Shown here piece after piece: positions 8,900-20,612 of a stretch of DNA of 64,000 nt; within the stretch, counting starts at the first letter, position 1; every line of letters starts with the position of its first letter. Where the stretch lies: assembly GCA_902702965.1 (NCBI GenBank), contig CACRXP010000154.1, positions 740,144 to 804,143 on the forward strand. Reading direction: 5' to 3'. The position numbers were made by a program, and so were the translations under genes. The notes beneath the pieces were generated by a model, which saw nothing but the letters and a program-made list of their open reading frames with translations, was not told the origin of the DNA and made no database searches. The stretch comes from Spirometra erinaceieuropaei. Taxonomy: Eukaryota > Platyhelminthes > Cestoda > Diphyllobothriidea > Diphyllobothriidae.

Positions 8900-11231
8900 T
8901 GACATTATACAACTGCATGCTGAAAGTACATAAAACCTTGTATATTTGTTCCCCTTCCTGTTCGCGCGATTGCGTTGATATTCTTTCACTTTCTTTAATT
9001 CTGGTATTTCATTAAGGTTGTGCATCGGAAGGCCTAACATGCCTCGTTCTAATAAGAAATATCTATGCTAAAAGCAAGAATGTGTAACGGCATGCAACCG
9101 TTTTATGCCTAAAATATTACTTTATGTGTACTCGCAAAATTCAGAGCTTCTACAGTACGATGCTTACAAAATATGTAAAAAAACCTATATTTGGACGCAT
9201 AAGATCTAGCAGTTGTATACTTTACACATAGTACTTAAGGAGTGTGGAATCCTGAGGGCCAGTTTGGAAGTAGAACATTAAGTTTGTCGTGAACGCAACC
9301 ACCCAATGATGTCATCTGATAACTTACGATTGGTGTCCAACTACGAATGAACCCGAAACCCACAGAATTGTGTTTTTTCATGTAAAACTTTAGATAACAT
9401 TGCAAGCAATACGGCACGTTGTTCTATATTTAATCAAGAGAGTATTCCTCGCAGGTAAGTCAGTTTACTTCGATACAGATGCCAGATTTTTAGACGAGCT
9501 GAAAAATGCAACGACGATATGTGGCGTACTTTGTAATGACACGCCACCCATTGTTAATGACTATGATACAGTTTTGTATATTAAAACCAAAAAGCCAACA
9601 TAAAAGTGCACTGTAGGGGCAAAGACTCTTAATCTCGGTTTCTCAATTTCTGCCATGCTGCACGTCCGTTTTCAGCTCACGTATCGTTGTGACGCCTGGA
9701 AATAACAAGATATACGTTAGAGAACCACACAGGGGTGGGCGGAATGACTTTGCTGAAATTGCGTCAAAGTAAATTTGTGGCAATACCAGTGATTATTCAA
9801 TCAGTGGATTGTCGGACGGTGTTAATATGCTAGAACTTGGAGAGAGATAGGAAACAGTAGTAGCATATGACAAGGCGAAACGACTGTGTACTAAAAAGAA
9901 AATGTAATCTGCAATAAAGTGCGAAAAATGACGGGAGACACGGAATCAAATATATGGCAAACACAATCATCACTAAGGTGTCGGGGTTAAGGTAAGAATT
10001 ACGCGTGATACAAACAATAGGTGGGATGATTTTTCAATACGACAATGAGCGGATTGGAGGGGAGGCGAAGATTAAGGTACCGGATACTAGAAGAATGCTG
10101 GTGTACTCAGAATTGGACTGAACTGAGTCCTTGTTAGAAGGACGTATTATTGGTGCGAATTTGAGCCACTACCAAGTATTATTACGGAAAATGCAAATTA
10201 ACCTGTTTTGGTAGGGCAATAACAGCTATTTAACAGCAAATATAGAAAAAAAGGTAAATGTTTATTAACTGAATGTAGTTCGCGCAAAGAAATAAGGAAC
10301 AAGAAATAATTTTGGAACTCCGCGGAACTGCAGTGTTATTAGTAAAACGATTTTTCCAACTGCTTGAATGAATGCCGGATATGAAAAGGACAGTGTGTCT
10401 GAAAGCAGCGTGAAAACCCAGCCGGATAAGATCCACAAGGTGTTTTTCTATGATTTTTCTAGGGGAACAATGAAAACCTACCTGTCCGGACATATTTTAC
10501 CCTTGATAACCGTTAACATCTCAGGCCCTGCACCAAAATCTATGTGCAAATTATGGATTATGAGCAATTATTTAAGACACTGTCGAGTGAGCAAGCAAAA
10601 GAATGAAAGGATTTAAGATAACATTTTAGATGTTTCTGTCTAAAGAGAAACTAAAACAGTACGATAAACAGTAAACATTTTCAAATATACTAATATATTA
10701 AAAAGGGTTCTACTGGAGTAGGACAGTAGTTAATCAACAGTGAATGGACCCATTTCACACCCTCAGCCGTTAGTTAGAAAGTCTATTCGTAATGTTTACT
10801 GAGTTCTGTCAACAACATAAGATAGAAGATAACTGGTGATCGTCAGACGATATTTATAGGTGGATTGGTGCCCGTGGTAACAACGAAAACATTCCAACAA
10901 CGCAATTCCAGATTTTGGTTAGCACGTACGGCTGTGTTTTCCTGTAAACTGGAGCGCTTAGGTTCGTTTTAGTTATTAGAACGACAAAAGGAAAATGCAA
11001 AAATGAAAGGCAAAAAAATGTTGGCTGACAAAGTCCTCGACGACTTAGACTTAGTGGATTTAAAACGGGGGATCAAAAACAGGCAAAGAGTCTTTTTCCC
11101 TGACATATGCCTAAGAGGCTGGCAGAATATTTAAGATACTGTCGTGCTGTTGTGCTTCTCTGAATGAAACAAAAACCCCAGTCGGCAGAAGAGAGCATGC
11201 GTTAACGGTGCTCAGATGGTGGTGGTGACAC
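8900..11231. other. Non-coding AT-rich stretch
   Basis: No supported gene. Frames of 60-87 codons (for example 9400-9603 plus and 10230-10493 minus) show no domain, no relation to each other and no codon pattern. Confidence 0.5.
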
Positions 11232-11333
11232 GCTGCCTATATCATGCGCCCCTGTGCGGTTACTGGTTGGGCTCGATAGTGAGAGCCCGTAAGGCACAAC
11301 GGAACGAGTGAGGTCCGTAAGAACGATCGGTAG
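11232..11333 (+). mobile_element. SINE 3' fragment
   Basis: CTGCCTATATCAT then CTGTGCGG, TTGGGCTCGA, TAAGGCAC and ACGAGTGAG match the 3' body of the SINE at 11381-11642. Only the 3' domain is present. It lies about 50 bp upstream of the next copy in the same orientation, which suggests a dimer-like or nested arrangement. Confidence 0.6.
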
Positions 11334-11380
11334 ATGCCCCCTTTATCATGGTATATTCCCGATCGAAATTGACAGAATAA

Positions 11381-11642
11381 CAAACCGATGGCCCAGTGGT
11401 TAAAGGCGTTGGACTTCAAACTAGCAGGTCGCGAGTTCGAGCACCGGCTGTTCCGCACTTTTGGCTTAAGCATAACTGTCTAACCACGTCTAACAACCCG
11501 GAAATGACCATCCCAGTCTCCCTTGTCTTTGCCGGTAATGCTATTCTGCCTATATCATACTCCGCTGTGCGGCTGCTGTTTGGGCTCGAGAGAACCCCTA
11601 AGGCACTACGGGACGAGTGAGTTTCTTAAGAACCTTCGGCAA
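11381..11642 (+). mobile_element. tRNA-derived SINE, best copy
   Basis: The head is tRNA-like: box A region TGGCCCAGTGGTTAAAGGC, an anticodon-arm-like GTTGGACTTCAAACT, and box B region GGTCGCGAGTTCGAGCACC. A 3' body follows (CCGGAAATGACCATCCCAGT, CTTGTCTTTGCCGGTAAT, CTGCCTATATCATAC, ...ACGAGTGAG). The T-stem does not pair fully and there is no acceptor stem, so it is not a functional tRNA. Transcription would be by Pol III from the internal boxes, with a LINE supplying reverse transcriptase. Two further partial copies are at 6399 and 11232. Confidence 0.65.
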
Positions 11643-13373
11643 ACCTCCGTCTTCCACAATATCCTGCTTATTGAATTAGAAAAATGGTCGAACAGCAAAG
11701 AGTGAAGGCGTGAATGCAGACGACAACTACTCCCAGACTAAAAGCTGGGATGGTCACTTGAATTTTATACGTCAGAAATAATTGAAAAAGATGTACAATA
11801 TGACCAACAGGAGATTCGAATCAGAACAAACTATGAGCGAATTTATGACTGAGTACCATTACAGAGAATCGAAAGATTCGACCTCATTGGTGGAACGTAA
11901 AGGGGTTCAGTATTGGATGATGACCACAAGCGCAACTGGCCTAAGGATTAGAGTGGTCCTTAAGTCATACCAAACATCAGGATTGCTTCTCACATATAGG
12001 ACATAGGAAAAGGATGAGGTAAAACCGGCCCGAATAGGCAGCCAGAGGGTAAAGAGAATTGGCGAAGCAGCATTCGCTCCCGCGGCCGCTCACTCTGAAA
12101 CTTCTCCTCGGGAATATCAGAGGACGTGCCATAAAGTCGGCCTTTGCATCAGCCGAAAGTGACGGCTTGTTTCTAAGATTGCTTTTTATATGATAGACAG
12201 CAGGCGAATTGGTGAGACGACGTCGGATGAGAGCTATCACCTGCGACAAACCTGTGCGCAATCTTAGCAAACTTTCCCTCCTACTGCTGATTGCAGGCCA
12301 CAGCGATGTTTATTTATTCATTCACGTGCTCCTGTGGAGCGAGCTGCATTAACGTGCAACGGAGCGTTTAGAAAAAGAGGGTACACTAACGCATGTCTGC
12401 CTGGCAAAGTTGGGGGCAAAACCGATCGATTTCAAGTCCAGTTCTCGTTTATGTGGTCCATACGAACTACCAAGTCAACGCCATAGAGCACCTCCAAGTT
12501 ATCTCTCCGGTCGCCAACGCGACCAATTTACTCTGAAGGCCTGCGCAAACGAGTGCTAGTATCAGCCGAGGCAGAGACTATTTGCCTGTGGTCAGAAGAC
12601 GTTGAAACAGGTAGCCTGTCTTCCCTGGCTGATTGAAAGTCGCCTGAAAACGGTCATGCGCACTCCGGGTGTTTGGCAGACAACTTTCACACACACTACC
12701 CCGAACTTCTCTCCTCCCCTTCCCACCCTCCCCCACCTCCTTCCACACTGACTACGTCATGCAAGTGGTGTGGGAACGAATGTAATTGACTATTCTCTCC
12801 GATAAAAGTAAACTGTTCGTGGCTCTCAAATTCATTCCCCGTGCAATTGTAGTGATCTGATGACGAATTACAGAAAAGAATATTTTTTCCACTTGAACTT
12901 TCGAAGGTACTAAAAATGTTGTTACGAACTAAGTACGTAAGAGGATGAGTGATAGTTAACAGTTATTCATGGGGGATTTGGATAGTCAGTGTTAGCATGA
13001 ACCGGTGTGGTTAAGTGAATAGCGGGTTGTTTAGGAATATTACGGATTTTGCCAAACTAATAAAAGCTGGAATGTGCTAAAAGTGAAAATGCTGATCAGA
13101 TCCGGCAACCTCATTTTCATTGGGGCGACGACACTTCACAGACACTCAGGCAAGTTAGCTATACACATAAGTTTTCGTATACAAATTGGAAACTGTTTGG
13201 GCCGGATGTGGTTATGTAGTTTCACCTAAAGTAAACAAATGCCAGTCACCTCTAATCGGAGTTTTTACAGGTCGAATCAGGGAAGGCACAGGCGAAGTGG
13301 TCAAGTAGCTTTACGCAAAAGAAACCTATTGGGAATGCGCGGATGTACCTTAAGTGGTTCGGAAATAGTTGCG
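11643..13373. other. Mixed-composition non-coding stretch
   Basis: No gene recognised. From about 12040 to 12780 the sequence is GC-richer than its surroundings and includes a pyrimidine-rich tract near 12700-12750. This could be an old repeat, but no second copy was found in the window. Confidence 0.4.
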
Positions 13374-13470
13374 CTAACCCCTAACTATAACCCTAACCTT
13401 GGTACTTATCCCTAACCATAACGCCCCAAAATAATCTCTAACCCTTATTTCCAAACCAACAGTATTATGT
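13374..13470 (-). repeat. Degenerate telomere-like (CCCTAA)n block
   Basis: Contains CTAACCCCTAAC, ATAACCCTAACC, ATCCCTAACC and CTCTAACCC in quick succession. On the minus strand these are TTAGGG-type units. The block is short and decayed, hence an interstitial repeat rather than a chromosome end. Confidence 0.5.
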
Positions 13471-14834
13471 CTATCAACTGGGGCAACCAAACCACATCTT
13501 TCCACTTTTCGCAGGGATAAGCAACTCCGTTTAACAAAACGTGTTCAGTTCTTTATAGACAGCGGAGATCAAAAACTTCATCCTATCTTGTTATCCGACA
13601 GTCCGAGCGGTTTAAATTTTCTTTATAAGGCCAAAGCAAGTTTAGCGGAGACATTCTGATAGGGACCCCATTTCTACGTAATGGATGTAAGTCATGATTT
13701 GCCTCTTAATGCTGTCTAACGATGATTGTCTGGAAGGAAAAATTGATTCCAGACAAATTTAGACGATTTAATTTTAGTCTGAGAGTGGGCGGTAGTTAAT
13801 TAGAACGCGGCTAAAGTAAACAGTGTTACTGAAACCTGAAAACGTGAATGGGCACGTTCACGCACCAAAATTGTTTCATAAACGCCGAGCTCTCCACCAA
13901 AGAACGAGACAATCTTTTGCTAAAAAAAGTCAAAAAGTCGACTTAGACCTGTTTGCAAATAAATGAAGGCGTATGAGTGCCAAAGAGTAGAATGATTTGA
14001 AAGTTATTTGTCCGAAGGTCCTCACTAATAGCAAAATTAACGTTTTCAAGTCAACGGAGTGTGGTAAAGACGGCTCCCCGCATTTATACCCGTTACACTT
14101 GAGTGAGCTTGTAATCCCTTAATCTCAGCAGGACTTTGTGGATGGTTCGGGAGGAGAAAGACATAAATGGACGAAAGGATGGTCAGTTACAAGGCAATTT
14201 ATAGGTTGGTCATGCCTGTTGAAAACAATGAACTTCTGTTTAACACTCCTCATGTGATAACGGAAAGAGACAGGTTTTCTGGCGTTTGCTAGGAAAGGGA
14301 TTATATTTCGACGTCAACATATGATTTTACAATAACTACAGTGCTCATTTTCATTGTAGACCAGCGTTGTTTGTTAGGTCTTGAACAGTGCAGAAATGGA
14401 CCACAGATTTAAGATATCGGTCACGTTGACAGCCCTTAATGGACGCACTGTGCAATTTTCGTGATTGTTTATTCCCTTCGGATACGATAGCATTCTGTCC
14501 TGACGACCTTATTGGCGGTGTGAGCATTAACTGAAGGAATAATCAGCATGAGCTGTCGCCCTCCGTACATAAAGTGCTGTGTAATGTTACCTGGCTAAGC
14601 CTCTGTTGTATTGGCAGGTCTCTTCCCCTGCCAATGAATGAAATTTTTTCAGAAGAGACCGTGACCGCTGGGATATTTTAAGACTACTTACAGACGAATC
14701 AGATGTTAACACATATTTTGTTGAAAATTATCCTCTTCATAGATCAGAACGGTTGTTATTTATGTTTCGCATCCGAACCATGGCCATCAGTTTAATATTT
14801 CATTGAGCTTCTGTGACTACGCTGAAGCAGATAA
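13471..14834. other. Non-coding stretch
   Basis: No gene, RNA or clear repeat recognised. Confidence 0.45.
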
Positions 14835-15131
14835 TTGTCCTTTAACTACACAGGGCAGACTATGCGCATGCTCGGATCGCGCATACATGAACGTAAGCCG
14901 GCTGTGCGGCGAGGCGACGCATTATCACAAGTGGCCGCACACATCTACGAAATGAGTCACGAGTTTAACTTCACAGCCACCAAAATAGTCGCCGACGCCG
15001 GAAACAAAACAGGCCGAGAATTAATTGATGCTTGGGCCTCGGATAAGAACTCGGTCGATCGATTTTTTGATCTGGCGCCGGCGTACAGAGCCCTGCGTAG
15101 TCACCTCCAGCCTTGCGCCATCGGTCGATGA
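14835..15131 (+). mobile_element. PLE relic: GIY-YIG endonuclease C-terminal fragment (family B)
   Basis: An open frame of 98 codons without a true ATG (it begins at TTG). It starts at the equivalent of the YIG half of the GIY-YIG motif (NYTGQT), followed by RIHERKPAVRRGDALSQVAA, HEFNF, AGNKTGRELIDAW and FFDLAPAYRALRSHL. This order (YxGxT, RxxxH, Glu in the RELI/REFL helix, xNSVxR) is that of the GIY-YIG nuclease at the end of Penelope-like RT proteins. The RT part and first half of the motif are missing upstream. It differs from the 62 kb family. With no start codon and no RT it is a dead fragment, though this segment itself has no internal stop. Confidence 0.7.
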
Positions 15132-15213
15132 TCGGCCTACATGCCTTATAAGTGTCGCTTCTTTTTGTTGCTGTTACTACCTCTGACGATGGACTTCTGC
15201 ACGAATGCATCAT

Positions 15214-17509
15214 TTACAAGAGATGCACAAACTAAGGCAACAAAGCACCAGATCACAGATGTCTTCATGGTTTTTATCCGTGAAATGTTTTAAAGTATAA
15301 GTGAAATATGGGTGTCGCATTGTGAGGCCTCAATGACAGTTTTTCGTATTATGTGAATTTAAATACTCGCCTTTGATTACGCGCTGGAAGTTTCGTCTCC
15401 AAGGAAGTGTGGTATAAAATGATTTTAGTAAGGGAACACCGCTTTGAGAAGAGAACAGCATTTATTACATTCAGTCGACGCCAATACTTAAAACATGCAC
15501 GATGTGTGCGCATTCAGCAGGAGCTATAATATTCTGTCTTCACCATTCTTAATAATTGCCGATCGTAAATTATAATGAAGAAAGTTTGAGATACGCATTA
15601 ATTAAATTGGTAAAATATAACCAGTGGTCATTGGGTCCATAAAAAGAATTCGTCGTCAAAATCGGGCAGTTGGTAACTGCAGCAGCGTCTTTGCGTTTCG
15701 CCAGCGGTTATTCCCAGACATGAGTAAATATGCTAGACGTTACTAAAAATAACCGGTCATGCCGCGGGCACATCATCATGTGGGAGGCAACACCTCTGTT
15801 TTATTTAAGGTTCCTACTTAGTTCGTAATTCAAAGATAGGACATATGTTAGCGAGTTTTTTGGGAACTATGCTACCATCTGTAGATTCTTCCGGCAATTT
15901 TTATTTTCTGACTCAGCTGACGTCTCCTCTGTCAGTGTGTATCCTTTTAAGAAATGCAATTCATATAAGACATTAAAAGACTTCTTTCCGTCTCGTCGCC
16001 CACATTCTTCGAGAAAACCAGGCAAACATTTCGGCTGTATTATTTTAGTTTCACTCTAAAAGTTTGCTCGAATGAAATAAGTTAGCAAGTTCTCTATCTG
16101 CATAGTATAGAAACTCTTGGAGAACACTGGAGAAGAAGACTACCCCTTGGAGTTTGTCAAAGCCGTCTATTCGAGTTTGGCATTTACTGGCGAATTTTTA
16201 CACGGCCATGCAAGTAACATTTCTAAAAGAGCTACATTTGAATGAACGGTGCTTAAAATTTAAGATTACGACATTCCCCACACTCAAAATTATAGTGTTT
16301 TTAAATTATTATGTACTGGCCTCCATTTATTTATCTGACGTACAAAGACAATATCTTAACGTGAAGGAGGTATTTTTTGATTTTGTTATCTGATAAACAC
16401 TATCTCATTCCCGCCTACGTAGTCTTTTCTAGACGCAATCGCATTTCAGAGTCTCAGTTATTATTCTCCGCGATGTTTTACCTAACGCACTTGCATCATC
16501 GCTTACGTAAGGTTTTGTCTCCCCATCATTCTTTAATATCGTTCCATATGTTTTATCTACTGTAGCGCTGCAGGTTATTGAGTATTTGACCGGGAGTTAT
16601 TGGGTATTATGTTTATTTCGAGTTGCTTATCGAACAGGTTTATGACTAGATTTTGGAGAAGGATTAAAGAGGTATGTGTTAAAGGGAATTAAAACGGCAG
16701 AGACTCTTAACGATATAGTCATATTTCAAAGCGGTTATGCCCCATCTTACCTTAAGGCCTTGGTGTGGACGGTAAGATAATGCAGACAAATTGGGTAACA
16801 AAAAGACTACTTCTGAATTCTTATCCATGAGCTTTGAAAAATGTTCCAACTAAGCCGTGCATTGCTCTGTGATTAAACGCATGCTCTTAGGCCATGTGGT
16901 GTTTAAAAAAATTTCTACTATTAAACGGTAGGTTCTATGCCCTTTCGGTCGAGGTTGTATTGATCAACCCTTAATTTGGGATATTACTGGCCGAGAACGA
17001 CTGCTTTTCCAGAAAGTATTATTAGATTTTTTAGTTTCCCGGATTGCATCTGTTTCATAGTTGGGTTCAAGTACTGCATAGCCTAAATGACTAGCAGCTG
17101 TTTCTCAGAATTGTTAGACTGTAAATTGTAATACATCTGTCAATTCTACAAAACAAAAGTAAGCAGACGAATGAAGATTCTCAATCTGGGGTAAGGAAAG
17201 TGCTCACTGGGTCGAGGGAATTGTTTGACTGACGGTTCGAATAGCTTGGGCGACTCTCTATTAGCAGAGCGTCTAGTTGAAAAGTCGATCAGAATTTTAA
17301 ATGGACAGCCGAATTGGTTGGCCTTGATCCGATCTATTTTCTTTTCTTCTTTCGCTGTCTTCGTCTACTGGCCGTCAGTTTTAGTGTTGATAGGCTCCTG
17401 TGTTGTGTGTCGTCGTCTCATTTGGGGTAAGTTTCGTTCGTGTCCCTCCTTTGGGTGAATTGGTCGACAGACAGTGTATGCTCGGTATTCTCAAGCTCCG
17501 TTTGACACT
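15214..17509. other. Non-coding AT-rich stretch
   Basis: No supported gene. Frames of 60-80 codons near 16154-16565 have no recognisable features. The region from about 17150 to 17509 may be the 3' untranslated tail of the PLE on the minus strand. Confidence 0.4.
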
Positions 17510-18350
17510 CTTATCCTCGTCACGGCGTATGTAGTGACGTAGGACTTTATAGGCCGCAGTAAGGCCTATATGTCTGTTGATGGAGTTGGCATCTGAGTAC
17601 CAAGCCTCGAGTGTGAGACGTTCTGTCCTTGAGGTGCCCCGACCTAGGACGGCTACTCCTCGAAATTCGCAGGCTGTGAGTTTGGGTCTATTCTCCGATT
17701 TGACAGTTTGTGGTCATGTGGGCGGTTCTGCATCCTCCGTCCGGTTTCCCCAACGTAGGTGTTGTCTGCATCGTTACAAATTAATGGATAGACAACTGCT
17801 GAGGTTTCAGTGTGTGGCAGTATGTCTTTGGTTTGCATCAAACGTGACGAATTTTTGCCTTGGGGCTGATGGGTAATGCCGCCCGTGGAGGGCTTTAACA
17901 GTCGTGAAACCGTCTTGGACACTCCTTTAATGTCAGGAATGGCCCTCCAGGCATGGGGTTCTTTTTCTTCTTGCCGTCGTTTGTTCACTTGGCGCTTGCT
18001 ATTGGGTATATATTGGCTCAAAAGAGGTCATAAAGAAATTGTCTTTTAACTGTTTGTCGGCTGGTGTGCTAGAGTGGTTTTCAACTCTTTGGGATATAGT
18101 ACGGACATAGCTGCGTTTGTGAAAGAGGGGGCAATTGCTGTTGAATTGTAGTATTTGTCTCCTGTTGGTGGCTTTTCTGGAAACGGCAGTTTTTAGCTAC
18201 CCAGTTGCACACCGAGAAACGTCAGCCAAACAATTCCATCGATCGCATGAGTTCTTCCTTCTCCTCAGATTATCGGTCCGGATATCTTGCGTTTGCTCAT
18301 TTGAGACTTTCAATGTTTCAGTTAAATGCATGACTCATAGTGGTCGTTAA
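17510..18350 (-). mobile_element. PLE relic: RT C-terminal part and GIY-YIG domain (family C)
   Basis: Read on the minus strand in several frames. The end of the RT domain (VSRKATNRRQILQFNS, then HKRSYVRTI) comes first, then a connector (WRAIPDIKGVSKTVSRLLKP), a Cys motif (VVYPLICNDADNTYVGETG, with TYVGETG as the YIG half), and the nuclease C-terminus LEAWYSDANSINRH ending near 17510. This is the domain order of a Penelope-like protein: RT, connector, GIY-YIG. At least two frameshifts and in-frame stops show it is inactive. Catalytic RT motifs upstream of 18350 were not found. It is distinct from the copies at 14.8, 51.8 and 62 kb. Confidence 0.75.
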
Positions 18351-20534
18351 CCATATAGTGATTTGCATTAAGAATTCAGATATTTCGAAAAAATAGCCTT
18401 CCTTTGATCTGCTCTTCCAGGCCGGGTTACATTATGGAAGTCTTTAGGTCATATTCATCCATTTACAGATGTGACTTTGGATGAGTCGTTGTGCAGCCAT
18501 GTTTCTGAGTGCTATTCAAAAACTCCCAGCTAAATAAGGCTTTTAAGCAACCATTTTGTCAAATTTGTAACCTTAAAGATATAGCTTATTTTGTTCTTTT
18601 ATATGCGTGAAGTCCTTGCAAAGCCTTCCTTATAGTGTTTATGGTATTGCATAATTTATATCAACACATCTTCAACTTACCGGTATGCCTTCTGTTAACG
18701 GTTAGCAAGAATCACGTCAGCAGCACTTATGTGTATAAATATCTGCTTTGCATCCATGGCGATCTCCAACATGTTGACATGTATAGACAAAAACAGTTCG
18801 TGGAAATTTAAGACGTAAAACTATGCATTTCGGCGAACACGCCTGGGCATTTGCATGTCCCGATAAATAAAGGATTATTGCCTTGGAATACTATCCCAAA
18901 TATGAATGGTAGAAAGCATGTTTAGAACAGCATTGAACGAGGGGCCTCAGGTCGAGGGCGTAGCTATTCTGACCCCTACATATTTTCATAAATGCGAACT
19001 TTCAGAAGACTAGGACACTCTCTTTCGGCAAGCACGGTATTTAGGAAAATACAATTTTTTTATAAAATAGAGGTAATGATACTTGTGGCATTCGCTTTCA
19101 TAAGAAGCGATGCGTACCATGCATTAGAAAGTCAACAATTTTTAACTATTAAGTAAGAATAGGGCTAGTGAACGGTCCTGTCAAAAGCCAAAATGCTAAG
19201 TGCAGACCTTGTCTTCGATTCGATTTCTCACTTGGGTATTTACAAAATGCCTTATCACAACTTAAAAGCTAAAGATAATACCAGGGATTTTTTGCGATAT
19301 ATATCACAGCAGCAATGTTTCTAAAAATGACCTGCTAGTTCGACTGCAAAACCTCAGTAAGGTATAATGCCAGCATTGTTTTTAAAAGACACATTATTTT
19401 GGCACATCCCCCTGGAAAATAATAAGGATTGCAGCAAATAGTAGGGTTTTGATTATGAAAAATTATTTCGCTTCAAATAGTAGATACAACTGACCACTAA
19501 TTCAGGAGGTACATAAACATTTTTGTTTTTTGCTATTTTCGGTCATTCTGACAGCCAGCTACAACTCAACCAGTACCCAAAAGGGTGCAACATCGAGATC
19601 CAGCCCAATTTACCCTTCACCATTCGGTCTCCGATTTCTAGGTTTTAGATCATGATTTTACACCCTGATGACTATGAGAACGAACATTTAAATCTCACGA
19701 GAGGAAAAATAACGATCCAGTTGCAGGGAATAAAGCGCTTGCATTAATTTGCCTTGGGCTGAGAATCAAATCTCTTGTAGGTGGTCGCACACCCAAATCA
19801 ACGAGTCATCGAGCGCTAGCATCAAAAACCACCAGAGTGAAAATTTCGGTCTTGCGGGACTAATGTTGATGCATTTGCAGATTAAGATGAGCAAGTAGGT
19901 TGAGCCTGATCATTCAAATCTCTCATTTGTTTGTCTTTAACACTTCTCTTGGCTTTGGCCCGTCTGCGCTTGTTGCAGTCCGTGCCTTTCACCTTGTCAA
20001 CCCTGTGACAGTAAGTAGTCCGTCCCACCTGTGATCCCGTCTGTTGCGCCAATTGCGGCCAACGGCAGCCGTGCGTATGCATGCGATCTTGCATATCTCC
20101 CTGTTTAAAAGGCAATTGTGGTGCAAACTCAAGTATTCAGAGCCCCGACGGCACATGCAAAACCGACTACAATTGGCCAGCTTTGCAAGTTAGATTTTTT
20201 GCACTTGCCGGATTCTTCTTGTTCTGTCTTAGCTCCAATGCTTTTTCTGGTCGTATACAATAATCGGTTTTGTCCTTCAGGTTCCCTCAAAACACGGTTT
20301 AGAAGGGCGACTGAAGTCCCCTTTGCGGAAGCTATTTTAGCGAGCCAACAGTAGGAAGGCAAATAGTGAAATGCGTGGTTAACTCGAAAATCTTGCTTTT
20401 TAATAGAATGAGCTCGTAACAATTCAATTGACAGTTTACGATAAAAATGCTGTCGCAATTACTTACTTTATCATTTAAAGATTTCGTCTGGTATTTGCGG
20501 CCCCTCGTTAAATTCTATATTCCCACTTTAATTT
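18351..20534. other. Non-coding stretch
   Basis: No gene recognised. Around 19900-20440 the composition is a little richer and small frames stay open on both strands, but nothing matches a known domain. Confidence 0.4.
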
Positions 20535-20612
20535 AACCGTAATATCAATTTAAACTTTAACCCGAACCTTGAGTCTAACATTAACCACCCTTACCCCAAC
20601 GATATTTCTGTG
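20535..20612 (-). repeat. Very degenerate telomere-like block
   Basis: Shows TTTAACCCGAACC, TCTAACATTAACC and CCTTACCCC at roughly 6-base spacing, a decayed (CCCTAA)n pattern. Weaker than the blocks at 13.4 and 38.0 kb. Confidence 0.3.

Noticed and set aside
15182..15206. Second hammerhead-like string (CTGACGATGGACTTC...GAATGC) after the 14.8 kb PLE fragment
   Set aside because: The GAAA box reads GAAT, helix II does not pair and no helix I partner was found, unlike the family A motif.
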